Part shown: one piece after another, positions 1 through 7,786 of the stretch
Position numbering within the stretch: position 1 is the first letter of the stretch
Layout: each line of letters begins with the position of its first letter
NCBI GenBank assembly: GCA_023430975.1
Contig: JAEYYB010000110.1
Location: 1-31,044, forward strand
Source: Bacillota bacterium
GTDB lineage: Bacteria; Bacillota; Clostridia; Acetivibrionales; DSM-2933
Reading direction: 5' to 3'
Length of the DNA stretch: 31,044 nucleotides
Notes under the pieces: model-generated
Databases searched by the model: none
The model's input: the letters and a program-made list of their open reading frames with translations, nothing else
What the model was told of the DNA's origin: nothing
Program-made: the position numbers and the translations under genes

Positions 1-193
1 AAAGTGTTAATAATCTTACATTTGGCGGAGCAAATAACGAACGGTTCAACATAATTAAAATCAGTATTAATCTTACATTTGGCAGAGCAAAATAACGAAC
101 GTTTTAACGTTATTTCGTGATAGAGAAATAGCAAGATTAACTGATTTTAATAGATTTGCGACAGACAAATGTAATAGATTTATCACTTTTAAT
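1..193 (+). repeat. Nested palindromic repeat, copy A (left end cut by window)
   Basis: Imperfect palindrome whose two outer arms (about 1-53 and 152-193) both carry the ATCTTACATTTG/CAAATGTAATAGAT type core. The right end is CACTTTTAAT; the left end begins AAAGTG, so about four bases of the expected ATTAAAAGTG terminus lie outside the window. A second complete element (54-151) sits inside it. Nearly the same sequence, nesting included, recurs in inverted orientation at 19616-19812. It contains no ORF. It looks like a MITE-like or REP-like mobile palindrome (inference). Confidence 0.85.
54..151 (+). repeat. Inner 98-bp palindromic element nested in copy A
   Basis: It begins ATTAAAATCAG and ends CTGATTTTAAT, a perfect 11-base terminal inverted repeat. 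The internal arms also pair, and AACGTT near the centre forms the tip. The inner element resembles the outer element arm for arm, so it appears to be a second family member inserted near the loop of the first. Confidence 0.8.
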
Positions 194-305
194 ATTGATA
201 TGTTACGAAAAAGATTTTACATAATGAAATGCAACTGAATCGTCTGCATTTGCATTACAAAAATGAATTTTCCAAAACATATGAATCGAGGAAAATCAAG
301 GAAAA

Positions 306-348
306 TGTTTTGCAATAATTAAAAATGTTAAATGATTATTGCAAAACA
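306..348. promoter_or_regulatory. Perfect 14-bp inverted repeat upstream of the sigma-factor operon
   Basis: TGTTTTGCAATAAT at 306-319 is perfectly inverted at 335-348, with a 15-base loop. It lies about 140 bases upstream of the ECF sigma gene, in a stretch (194-488) with no ORF. It lacks a following T-run on either strand, so it is more like an operator or leader hairpin than a terminator. Downstream, TGTAAC (383-388) and CGAA (406-409) could be an ECF-type autoregulatory promoter, but the 17-base spacing makes this weak. Confidence 0.4.
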
Positions 349-488
349 TATAGATGGCTTATCTAAAAAAATTTTTAGAAAGTGTAACTTTTCATTCACT
401 TAAAACGAATAAATGATGAAAAGCACATGTTGCCAACTAATACTAATAATACTAAATAATAGCTGACTAACCAAGAAAAAGGGGGTGT

Positions 489-1022
489 ATGATGAAGTCA
501 GGGGAAGAGCATATCAAGAATTATTTTCTTAACGATACCGGATCATTCGAAGAAATTGTGCTTAAATACCGTCAAAACTCAATAAATTTTGCCAGAAGAT
601 ATGTAAAGGACCGGGAGATCTGCGAGGATATTGCACAGGAAGCATTTGCCACTGTGTTTGTATACAGGGATAAATATAATCCTGATATGTCCTTTAAGAC
701 TTGGCTGTTTTCCATCATACATAACAAGTGTGTAGACTATATACGTAAGAATAGAGAACTCCAGAGCTTTAGTATTGGGGATGAAGCCGCGGCGGAAGGT
801 TTGTTTGAAAGTCTTGATACCAAGATAGTTTTGGAACAGGAGATTGGAAGGCTTAAACCAAACTACAGGGCAATAATCCAGATGATTGAATATGAGGGTA
901 TGACAATTCGGGAGGCTGCAAAGGTTCTTGGAATAAGTGAAGTTCATGCTAGGGTATTGAATTTCAGAGCAAGGAAAAAGCTTCAGGCCCAATTGGTGAA
1001 AGGTGGATTTGAGTATGAATGA
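489..1022 (+). CDS. ECF-type RNA polymerase sigma factor
   Basis: 177-residue sigma-70 family protein of extracytoplasmic-function size. Region 2 lies at about residues 20-85 and contains the DIAQEAFATVF and FKTWLFSIIHNKCVDYIRK segments that bind core polymerase and the -10 element. Region 4, at about 115-170, contains a helix-turn-helix (MTIREAAKVLGISEVHARVL). It presumably directs transcription of its own operon, since the next four genes overlap or abut. A GGGGG ribosome site (481-485) lies 3 bases before the ATG at 489 and 6 before the in-frame ATG at 492; the second ATG is better spaced. The inducing signal cannot be read from the sequence. Confidence 0.93.
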   Translation: MMKSGEEHIKNYFLNDTGSFEEIVLKYRQNSINFARRYVKDREICEDIAQEAFATVFVYRDKYNPDMSFKTWLFSIIHNKCVDYIRKNRELQSFSIGDEAAAEGLFESLDTKIVLEQEIGRLKPNYRAIIQMIEYEGMTIREAAKVLGISEVHARVLNFRARKKLQAQLVKGGFEYE

Positions 1023-1323
1023 GCAGGAATTTTTAAATGGAGTACATATGAAAATTAATGTATTACAGTATGAACGTGATATGATGAAAATTATTCAAGA
1101 GAAGCAAAAAAGGCATTTGTATAAGAAGATTAAGACTTGCTGTACGATGTTTTCTGCTATTTTGGCCTTAATCATATATGCAGTGATATTTTCTATTGAC
1201 TTGGGATTTTTAGTATTTACCTCTATAGTACTGCTAATTATTTCAGTATGCTTGGAGAATAGCGACTTTGAAGTTAACGATATTGAGATAGGAGTGAGTG
1301 AGAATGGGTATAGTTATAAATAA
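1015..1323 (+). CDS. Small two-helix membrane protein, possible anti-sigma factor
   Basis: 102 residues from ATG 1015, preceded by AGGTGG at 8-base spacing; a GTG at 1003 would extend it by four residues but has no better site. The start overlaps the sigma-factor stop by 8 bases, which suggests translational coupling. Residues 1-42 are charged and probably cytoplasmic, and two hydrophobic helices follow (about 45-62 and 65-80). Its position directly after an ECF sigma gene and its topology (cytoplasmic N terminus plus membrane helices) suggest an anti-sigma factor or sensor. No zinc-binding HxxxCxxC anti-sigma motif is present, so this is inference from context. The stop lies inside the next gene. 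Confidence 0.8.
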   Translation: MNEQEFLNGVHMKINVLQYERDMMKIIQEKQKRHLYKKIKTCCTMFSAILALIIYAVIFSIDLGFLVFTSIVLLIISVCLENSDFEVNDIEIGVSENGYSYK

Positions 1324-2170
1324 TCTATGCAAAAGTTATGGTAAAAAGGTAGCACTAGACGGTGTAAATCTGCAAATAAACAATGGTATGTTCGGACTTT
1401 TAGGACCTAACGGTGCAGGTAAAACCACTCTTATGAGAATTCTGACAACGCTTATACCGCCTTCTTCAGGCCTTGTTGAGATCAATGGCATTCCAATCGG
1501 GAACTGTAAGGGTATAAGAGAAATAACCGGATATCTGCCGCAGGAGTTTTCAGTGTATCCAAATTTTTCGGTTTATGAGGCATTGGATTACCTTGCAGTT
1601 TTATCGGGCATAAATGATGGTAAACTTCGTAAAACAGTTATCAATGAGCTCTTGGAAAGGGTAAACCTGAATAGATTTAGAAAAGTAAAGGTAAAAGCAT
1701 TATCTGGGGGAATGAAAAGACGTCTGGGGATAGCCCAGGCTTTACTTGCAGATCCTAAGGTTCTAATTGTTGATGAGCCTACTGCAGGGCTGGATCCTGA
1801 GGAACGCATACGCTTTCGGAACATGCTTGGAAGCCTCGCTGCAGAACGTATTGTAATACTGTCAACTCATATTGTGGAAGATATAGAATCAACATGTGAG
1901 CATATAGCAATACTTGATAACGGAAAAATTGCATACTCAGGAAGTGTGGGTAAATTATTGGAGACGGCTGGCGGTTTCGTGTGGGGCGGATTGGTAGAGT
2001 TCGATAAGATTGAATCTCTTAAGGAGAGTTTTACGCTGCTTTCTTCAGTAAGAGAAAGCGACAGGGTAAGGGTTCGTATTTTGTCAGGTAGCAAACCTTT
2101 TGAAACAGCTGAAAACGTGTTACCCTCCATTGAAGATGGCTATATGAAAATCATTAAGGGGGTGGTGTAA
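1304..2170 (+). CDS. ABC transporter ATP-binding protein
   Basis: 289 residues of the CcmA/DrrA-like ABC-2 exporter ATPase type. Visible motifs are Walker A GPNGAGKTT (34-42), Q-loop Q80, signature LSGGM (133-137), Walker B VLIVDEPT (153-160) and H-loop His189. ATG 1304 has GGAG (1291-1294) at 9 bases; the GTG at 1298 is too close to it. The gene overlaps the preceding stop by 20 bases and is followed after 2 bases by the first permease, so the ATPase and the two membrane proteins probably form one transporter under the linked sigma factor. Substrate is unknown; ECF-linked ABC-2 systems are often for envelope stress or peptide export (family knowledge). Confidence 0.95.
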   Translation: MGIVINNLCKSYGKKVALDGVNLQINNGMFGLLGPNGAGKTTLMRILTTLIPPSSGLVEINGIPIGNCKGIREITGYLPQEFSVYPNFSVYEALDYLAVLSGINDGKLRKTVINELLERVNLNRFRKVKVKALSGGMKRRLGIAQALLADPKVLIVDEPTAGLDPEERIRFRNMLGSLAAERIVILSTHIVEDIESTCEHIAILDNGKIAYSGSVGKLLETAGGFVWGGLVEFDKIESLKESFTLLSSVRESDRVRVRILSGSKPFETAENVLPSIEDGYMKIIKGVV

Positions 2171-2172
2171 GG

Positions 2173-3318
2173 ATGTTTGTGAAGCTTTGCGGTTTTGAAA
2201 TCAGATATCAGCTTAAAAGTGTTACTTTCTACGTTTTTGTTTTGCTGACAGCGTTATTTGTATTCAGTCAGATTGGAAGCTTTGATAGATGGTCAAAGCA
2301 TCCTGATGCTGTAAAAAGCTTGGAGCAGATAAAAGTTCAAATGCCAGGTATCACAGAAGGCCCTATTGATAGGGATGTGGAAACTCAAAAGGGAGTATAT
2401 GAACTGCTTTCCAGGGCAGTGAGTGAAAGAAAAATTATGGCTGTAAGAGGCTTTATCAATAAGGAGGAAGCTCTTTCTGAAAAGGAAATAGAATTGATAA
2501 AGGAGTCAATGAGAAGGATATCACCAAATGGAAAAGGAATCAGCCAAAGATCCGATATGGTTCTTACAATGGAGGAATTTGAAAAAATCATAAATGATCT
2601 TGATGATGCACTCGGGGGACATACTGGATTTACCAAGGAACGCCGTGATGGATGGATACCCATTCCAAAATCTTATGAGGAGCTTGCGGCAGAAGAAAAA
2701 CGCGTAGTTGAACTTAAGTTTACGCCACTTGTTGCACAATTGTTTGCAGATTACTATGGGATAGCTCTTGCCATGCTGACTGTTTTTCTTGCCGCCTTTA
2801 TATTTTATCGTGATAAACGCAGCCGGATATTGGAGCTGGTATGCAGCCGACCTATGAGTGGTTTTGCATATGTGTTTTCAAAGTTTACAGGCACCTGCAT
2901 ACCTATATTTGCCAGCATATTAGTAATAGCAGCAATTCCAACTGTTTTTGCAGTTAAAATGAAGATGGATGGATTTGATGTGAACATTTTTACATACTTT
3001 ACCACGTTTGCCATATGGCTTTTTCCAACTGTAATGTTCATTGTAGCAGCTGCCATGCTGGTTTCAATCCTGATTAATAATCCTATTCCGGCATTTGCTG
3101 TACAGTTCTTGTTTTTTGTAATGTCTGTCTATCCTTTGCAAGGTGACTACAGCCTTTACAAGGTGTTTATTCGCCATAATACCATGGAGCCTCTTGCAAA
3201 CCCTCAAGCATTTTATATAAACAGGATTTTTATTTTTTTAATGTCCATTATATTTACTTTGATTACTGCATGGCTTTGGGAGATAAAGAGGAGGCGTATC
3301 GGTGAAAGGATTAAATAA
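2173..3318 (+). CDS. ABC-2 type transporter permease subunit
   Basis: 381-residue integral membrane protein. One N-terminal helix (about 16-36) is followed by a long hydrophilic segment of about 160 residues, probably extracytoplasmic. About six helices then run from about 195 to 370 and end in a basic tail (KRRRIGERIK). This one-plus-large-loop-plus-five/six layout is typical of ABC-2 permeases. It starts 2 bases after the ATPase stop, behind a GGTGG site. No catalytic motif is present; the large loop may bind the substrate or the stress signal (inference). Confidence 0.88.
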   Translation: MFVKLCGFEIRYQLKSVTFYVFVLLTALFVFSQIGSFDRWSKHPDAVKSLEQIKVQMPGITEGPIDRDVETQKGVYELLSRAVSERKIMAVRGFINKEEALSEKEIELIKESMRRISPNGKGISQRSDMVLTMEEFEKIINDLDDALGGHTGFTKERRDGWIPIPKSYEELAAEEKRVVELKFTPLVAQLFADYYGIALAMLTVFLAAFIFYRDKRSRILELVCSRPMSGFAYVFSKFTGTCIPIFASILVIAAIPTVFAVKMKMDGFDVNIFTYFTTFAIWLFPTVMFIVAAAMLVSILINNPIPAFAVQFLFFVMSVYPLQGDYSLYKVFIRHNTMEPLANPQAFYINRIFIFLMSIIFTLITAWLWEIKRRRIGERIK

Positions 3319-3937
3319 GGGTATGCTTTGGTATAATATTAGATTGCTGCCAAAAATAAATATTATAATGTGTATATTGGCTATATGTGCCATACAAATT
3401 TTCTTTAGTTTGAAAATGGTGGATTTCAGGGTTATGGCAAACATAGGAGAACTCTTCGTTTCACTTCTCGGGATAATGCTTATTCCCGGACTTGCGTTTA
3501 TTGAAGAGAGTTCAGGTATAAGGGAAACCATTTATTCAAAGGCTGTATCCCCTGTTATTCCATCATTGATAAGGCTATTATATTCAGTTTTATTGCTGCT
3601 TTTGGGTGCTGTAATTTTTGTAGTGATTGCTGTTATACAGGGAAGTGTGTTTGACGGATTGCCAATAATTGCAGGAGTATTTATATCTGCATTGATATTA
3701 GGAGCGTCTGGTTATATTGTTGGATGTTTTACAGGAAATATTGCACTTGCTTATCTTATGCCCTTTGCCTACTACGGCTTTGAATTTTTATCTAAAGGGA
3801 AGTACACAAAGGAATTTTATCTGTTTAGCTTGCAAAGAGGCTATCTTGCTGATGAAAAATGGGTTTTATTTGGGATTGCAATATTATTTATTGGGGTTAG
3901 CTTGGTGAACATTGGAAACAAAAGGTCTTGTATATGA
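3302..3937 (+). CDS. Second membrane subunit of the ABC-2 transporter
   Basis: 211 residues with about six hydrophobic helices (roughly 14-34, 48-66, 75-102, 112-132, 135-155 and 185-203) and no large soluble domain. The GTG start at 3302 is supported by GAGGAGG at 3288-3294; it overlaps the previous gene by 17 bases. It is probably the partner permease of the 2173-3318 protein, making a heterodimeric membrane part. It is the last gene of the sigma-factor operon, since a long non-coding stretch follows. Confidence 0.85.
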   Translation: MKGLNKGMLWYNIRLLPKINIIMCILAICAIQIFFSLKMVDFRVMANIGELFVSLLGIMLIPGLAFIEESSGIRETIYSKAVSPVIPSLIRLLYSVLLLLLGAVIFVVIAVIQGSVFDGLPIIAGVFISALILGASGYIVGCFTGNIALAYLMPFAYYGFEFLSKGKYTKEFYLFSLQRGYLADEKWVLFGIAILFIGVSLVNIGNKRSCI

Positions 3938-3981
3938 CATACAATAACACGAGTCCTAACATCAAATAAAAAGAGCAAAAT

Positions 3982-4022
3982 CATATGCAAATGCAGACCA
4001 TTCAACTGCATGTGCTTATATA
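3982..4022 (+). terminator. Possible terminator of the ABC operon
   Basis: ATGCAAATGCAG pairs imperfectly with CTGCATGTGCTTAT around a 9-base loop, and AAAATCCTTTTTGC follows. It lies 45 bases after the last permease stop. The stem has mismatches and the T-run is short, so this is moderate evidence. The remaining gene-free DNA to 4280 shows no ORF or repeat that I recognise. Confidence 0.45.
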
Positions 4023-4283
4023 AAATCCTTTTTGCAACAGATAAATTTTATTGCTCACAATATGTATGGAACTGTTACATGAACGGCGGAGTAAATCTGG
4101 ATGGAAATGGCGGATAAGCAGTTTTCCCATATGATTTTATGAGAAGTGACAAAGTTTCAATTGTTTATAGACAGGGATAAATCATCCCCAATAATCAATC
4201 ATCCAAGGGGGTTAAACTGTTAGTTAATTGAATGAAATCCATTTAATATTTAGTAAGTAATTAAGTGGAAAATTGGAACATCA

Positions 4284-4351
4284 TTGACATCCATTTACAT
4301 TTATGTTACCATATATAATATAGGCGTTTCGCAAATAATTTGCGTGATGCC
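4284..4351 (+). promoter_or_regulatory. Promoter-like TTGACA followed immediately by a stem-loop
   Basis: TTGACA (4284-4289) is followed 17 bases later by TACCAT (4307-4312), and TATAAT occurs at 4314-4319. Directly after lies a 12-bp stem with wobble pairs and one mismatch (4323-4334 with 4340-4351, core CGCAA/TTGCG), and then a T-rich tract (4352-4366). A transcript from this promoter would start at or in the hairpin. The stem could instead terminate readthrough from the left. It precedes the doubtful ORF at 4415. Confidence 0.45.
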
Positions 4352-4414
4352 TTGTTCTATTTTTTTACTGTTTTCCATTTAATAACATTGGTAAAAAAGA
4401 GATAGATTTGAGGT

Positions 4415-4801
4415 ATGTTGGCCTTGTCAAAGAAAAGAAGAATAAAGCTAATTTCATATTTTTTGATATTTATGTTTATTGTACAAATGTGCTCATTTTT
4501 AGCAAGTGACACACGTTGGTTTTCAGATGGTGCAGTTAATTCTAAATCATCATCAATAATTGCTGACGTGGTTAATACATATGTGTTGGCTATGGGGCAG
4601 GAAAACAGAAAATTCTCAGCCAAAATATCTTTTCTTAAATTTCAATGTTTTCTCATACAACAAGTGAGTTGTTTCGATTTTTCAATTCAATCATTTACTA
4701 ATAAGTTTTTTTTAATTGACAAACGCAAAGAGATTGCATGTATTATGTCAAATTGCTTCCATTCCTCCAAGTATAAAAGCTTAATATGGCATATATCTTA
4801 A
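4415..4801 (+). CDS. Doubtful small secreted protein, possibly a truncated gene
   Basis: 128 residues. The N terminus (KKRRIKLISYFLIFMFIVQM) looks like a real signal peptide, and residues 30-68 have normal composition. The part after about residue 70 is rich in Phe, Cys, Ile and Lys and looks like translated non-coding DNA. This may be the 5' end of a secreted-protein gene whose remainder was lost. The ATG at 4415 is only one base from GAGG; TTG codons at 4418 and 4424 are better spaced. No family recognised. Confidence 0.35.
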   Translation: MLALSKKRRIKLISYFLIFMFIVQMCSFLASDTRWFSDGAVNSKSSSIIADVVNTYVLAMGQENRKFSAKISFLKFQCFLIQQVSCFDFSIQSFTNKFFLIDKRKEIACIMSNCFHSSKYKSLIWHIS

Positions 4802-4832
4802 TATTTAACAACTTGAAAGGGGATATTGTTCC

Positions 4833-5303
4833 ATGTACTCGATTGTTGAACTGACTACATATGCCTATAGAGCTATTTTACAGCACCTTGTTGACTTTGA
4901 GGAGCGGAAGAATGAAATAGTAAATGATTTTTATAGTGAGCCCTCGGTATTACGTGATGATTTTAACAGTTTTTTAGATAATTACTTAAGAAAACTGGAA
5001 GAGTTAATTAAGTCATCCCAAATTATTGACAGGCCAACTCGTGAAAGATTAAAGACACTTAATTATTTACCCTATGTTATTGTTGGTAGTACCGTGGAAC
5101 TTGAGAGTACTAATGAAACTGGTATATACTACTTTAGAATTGTTTCCCCTTATGATGATTCAAAATCAAATAAGGATCTGTCATATATTTCAACATTAGG
5201 AAGAGCATTAATGCTCAAGAGACCGGGAGATGTTATGGAGGCTGAGATTAACAAAGATGTTTGCTGCTCATACCATATCAAATCAATACGTTATGAAGGA
5301 TAA
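4833..5303 (+). CDS. GreA/GreB C-terminal-domain protein
   Basis: 156 residues. The C-terminal part (about 78-150: VGSTVELES, YFRIVSPYDD, STLGRALMLKRPGDVMEAEI) matches the FKBP-like C-terminal domain of the transcript-cleavage factors GreA/GreB, including the SxLGRAL...KxxGD pattern. The N-terminal 75 residues are helical but do not read as the canonical GreA coiled coil with its tip acidic residues, so RNA polymerase binding is likely but cleavage stimulation is uncertain. A GGGG ribosome site lies about 10 bases before the ATG. It is followed 62 bases later by the Nudix gene, which may be co-transcribed. Confidence 0.8.
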   Translation: MYSIVELTTYAYRAILQHLVDFEERKNEIVNDFYSEPSVLRDDFNSFLDNYLRKLEELIKSSQIIDRPTRERLKTLNYLPYVIVGSTVELESTNETGIYYFRIVSPYDDSKSNKDLSYISTLGRALMLKRPGDVMEAEINKDVCCSYHIKSIRYEG

Positions 5304-5365
5304 GTCAACTATTTTATATACTATATGAAAAGTGTTAAAAAAATGATGTATATGGAGGGCACTTT

Positions 5366-5806
5366 ATGCTGGAAAGAAATTGTGCTGGCGGGGTTGTGTT
5401 TTTTGGAGAAAAGGTATTTATTCTTAAAAATGAGAAAGAGGAATGGGTATTTCCAAAAGGTTTAATCAGAAATAATGAGGTACCTGCAGAAATAGCTGTA
5501 AAAAGGGTTATGGAGGAAGGGGGAGTGACTGCAGAGATTGTTACAATAGCTGGTAGGACAAGCTATGAGTTTTATTCAATTACTCGCCGAAAGCCGGTTT
5601 GTAATAAAATTATCTGGTTTATTATGAATACAGATAGTGATAAATTTGATGTTTCTGAAAAGGAAAAATTTTCAGACGGCGGGTTCTTTTATATTGAGCA
5701 TGCTTTACAGATTGTAACATATAGCCAGGATAAGGCATTACTTGATATGTCGTTTAAGAAATACAATGAATTATTATCTTGCAATGCTGATTTATTTGGC
5801 AAGTAA
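5366..5806 (+). CDS. Nudix-domain protein with an altered Nudix box
   Basis: 146-residue single-domain protein. The Nudix fold is clear from the N-terminal strand, WVFPKGLI and the box at residues 32-54. The box fits GX5EX7REUXEEXGU at Gly32, Glu38, Glu50, Glu51 and Gly53, but the consensus Arg-Glu pair is Lys46-Arg47. The metal-binding EE pair is kept. A hydrolase acting on a nucleoside-diphosphate-linked substrate is the family expectation; the changed box may alter or weaken activity (inference). Ribosome site GGAGGG before the ATG. A strong hairpin follows the gene. Confidence 0.88.
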   Translation: MLERNCAGGVVFFGEKVFILKNEKEEWVFPKGLIRNNEVPAEIAVKRVMEEGGVTAEIVTIAGRTSYEFYSITRRKPVCNKIIWFIMNTDSDKFDVSEKEKFSDGGFFYIEHALQIVTYSQDKALLDMSFKKYNELLSCNADLFGK

Positions 5807-5869
5807 TATTTTGGTGATTAATAAATAATTAAGGGAACTTAGTACACATAATAGAATTAAGTATATAAA

Positions 5870-5905
5870 AAAGGGAGTGCCGAAACAATATTCGACACTC
5901 CCTTT
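5870..5905. terminator. Bidirectional terminator between converging genes
   Basis: AAAGGGAGTGCCGAA (5870-5884) pairs with TTCGACACTCCCTTT (5891-5905) with one mismatch and a 6-base loop. It is flanked by T-rich sequence on the right and A-rich on the left, so it can serve the Nudix gene (+) and the xylanase gene (-). Confidence 0.85.
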
Positions 5906-5923
5906 AATAATTTTTAAGTTGGC

Positions 5924-7744
5924 TTACAGTGCCGGGTAACTATCGGAAGTGGCATTAAAATGCTTTGCAACTATCAAGACATCCGCCATGTTCACAACAC
6001 CATCATTATTTAGATCGGCTCCTGCGTTATATTTGGCATCGCCAGATGCACTGTTGAAGGATTTGGCTATTTGCAGGACATCGGCCATGTTGATAACACC
6101 ATCCTCGGTAGCATCTCCAGCCCAAATCTCCACTGGATTATCAGTACTTCCTAATGTTACGGATACCTTTACATTTTTTATTTCTCTGGAAAGATAACCA
6201 TCTTTACTTATTTTCACAGTAGTTTCAGTGGTGCTTTCAGGCAGATTTGTGAGTTCAAAGTACCCCTTGTCATCAGTTAAGGTAGATGTTCCTTCAGCTT
6301 CTACTTTAAAACCAGCTTTAAGGTCTGATGCAGAACTTGAAGCATATCCGCTGACCTTTTTGGTTGGTTTTGCTCCAACAAATGTAGTTACAGATTTTGC
6401 AGGCAAATCACCTGTGAAACTTGATCCGCTTACTGCTATGCTTGAACCTTCAGCTAAATTCTGGGATGCTGAAGTTGTATATGGTTTAACCGCTGAAGCA
6501 GAAAAACCTTTTAAGTTAAATGATACCGATTGATTTGATGAACCATTATTGATAGCAACTACTGCAAACTCACCGGTAGCCGGATCTTTGTATGCAGTTA
6601 CATATACACCTGATACAGGGCTTGCTGTCGCGGAGAATCTCTGCCATCCAGGCCTAATAAACCTTGCATATTGTCCGATTGTATAAAGCCTTTTAGCAAC
6701 TGTATAAGTTTTTGCACTCATGTTCATTTGGATCAGGCCTTCACCGTTATGTGTTTTGTAGCATGCACCCCACCAGTAACTCCATGAATTTCCCTGGGTT
6801 ATAGTCATAAAATCATGAACCTCTTTTGACCATTTCAAGCCGTCGTTAATTGTAATATCATTACCATTCATATCCGATACTTCTGTCATCCAAATACCTT
6901 TTCCCTTTGACTTTGTAGTAGGGAATGTTACATATGTAGATCCATAATTATGACAGCCAACTATATCTGTTCTTTTAGATGCAGTAGCATCATTGAGGCT
7001 GTCTATTGCAAAGGATTCGGTAAATGCCATGGGTTCCCCCATAATAACTTTTGCAGTTATATTTTCTTTATCGAAAGTTGGCACCAGATAATCTTTCATA
7101 AATGTTTTAAATTGAGATGATGACCATGTACATGAAGAATAGTCGGTTTCCAGGTTAGGCTCATTGGAAATTCCAATATGCGTGATATCAATACCGAATT
7201 TTGATTTGTAGTTTTTTATATGTTCAGCCAGATATGTAGCATAAGCCTGATATTTATCTGATTTAATAGTTCCTCTGGAAGTAGAACCGTTTGATTTCAT
7301 CCAGGCCGGTGGGCTCCATACAGTATAAAGAAGCTTATCAATTCCGTATTTATCGCGGATTTCTCTATACATAGGTATCTGATCATCGTTTGATTCTTTC
7401 CAGTCCCATGTTGTTTCAGAAGGCTGCATTGTCTTATTTGGACCATCTTCTGCATTTCCCCAAGTTCCACCATCGCCTAGTATTGAACGGAAGATGGAAA
7501 AACCAGCTCCTTTGGTTGTTGAGAATAGCAAATCATAGATTTCATTTTTCTTGGTGTCTCCTAAAAGTGCAATATTGTTTGATTGATGAAAGGCTTCCGA
7601 TACGCCAAATCCATCAATAACCTGATAATCGGTATCCCAGTCAAGAGTGACTGTAGATGCCGCATACATGTTTTGAGGTAACGCCAGGACCAATAAAAAA
7701 GTCAATAACGTTACCACACTCGTGAGACGAATCCTTTTTTTCAT
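5924..7744 (-). CDS. Secreted GH30 xylanase with X module and dockerin (cellulosomal)
   Basis: 606 residues. Signal peptide 1-29; GH30 (beta/alpha)8 barrel with side beta domain about 30-457; X module about 463-540; dockerin about 543-600. The acid/base is Glu195 (ISNEPN) and the nucleophile Glu288 (WMTEVS), as in subfamily 8 glucuronoxylanases (XynC type). The loop after SYWWG reads ACYKTHNGEG and lacks the Arg pair that in canonical XynC enzymes contacts the glucuronate side chain. The X module and dockerin (KVSGY, GYFELTNLP, INMADVLQIA, NMADVLIVAKHFNATS) resemble the type II X-dockerin of CipA. Dockerin repeat 2 has DxNxDG; repeat 1 has Thr546 in place of Asn. The enzyme should hydrolyse xylan while docked on a scaffoldin. 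GGGGGA ribosome site. Monocistronic. Confidence 0.95.
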   Translation of the reverse strand: MKKRIRLTSVVTLLTFLLVLALPQNMYAASTVTLDWDTDYQVIDGFGVSEAFHQSNNIALLGDTKKNEIYDLLFSTTKGAGFSIFRSILGDGGTWGNAEDGPNKTMQPSETTWDWKESNDDQIPMYREIRDKYGIDKLLYTVWSPPAWMKSNGSTSRGTIKSDKYQAYATYLAEHIKNYKSKFGIDITHIGISNEPNLETDYSSCTWSSSQFKTFMKDYLVPTFDKENITAKVIMGEPMAFTESFAIDSLNDATASKRTDIVGCHNYGSTYVTFPTTKSKGKGIWMTEVSDMNGNDITINDGLKWSKEVHDFMTITQGNSWSYWWGACYKTHNGEGLIQMNMSAKTYTVAKRLYTIGQYARFIRPGWQRFSATASPVSGVYVTAYKDPATGEFAVVAINNGSSNQSVSFNLKGFSASAVKPYTTSASQNLAEGSSIAVSGSSFTGDLPAKSVTTFVGAKPTKKVSGYASSSASDLKAGFKVEAEGTSTLTDDKGYFELTNLPESTTETTVKISKDGYLSREIKNVKVSVTLGSTDNPVEIWAGDATEDGVINMADVLQIAKSFNSASGDAKYNAGADLNNDGVVNMADVLIVAKHFNATSDSYPAL

Positions 7745-7786
7745 AATAAAATCCCCCTTAGAATTATATATATTTTTTATGTCTAT

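Noticed and set aside
1..193. CRISPR-like or tRNA-like array
   Set aside because: The repeated blocks are arms of palindromes, not evenly spaced direct repeats with unique spacers, and no cloverleaf can be drawn.
579..992. Antisense protein over the sigma factor
   Set aside because: Cysteine- and isoleucine-rich shadow frame without a ribosome site; the sense frame has clear sigma regions 2 and 4.
4050..4200. Fragment of a transposase gene
   Set aside because: The three forward frames each contain stops within a few dozen residues and no segment matches a transposase motif I can name.
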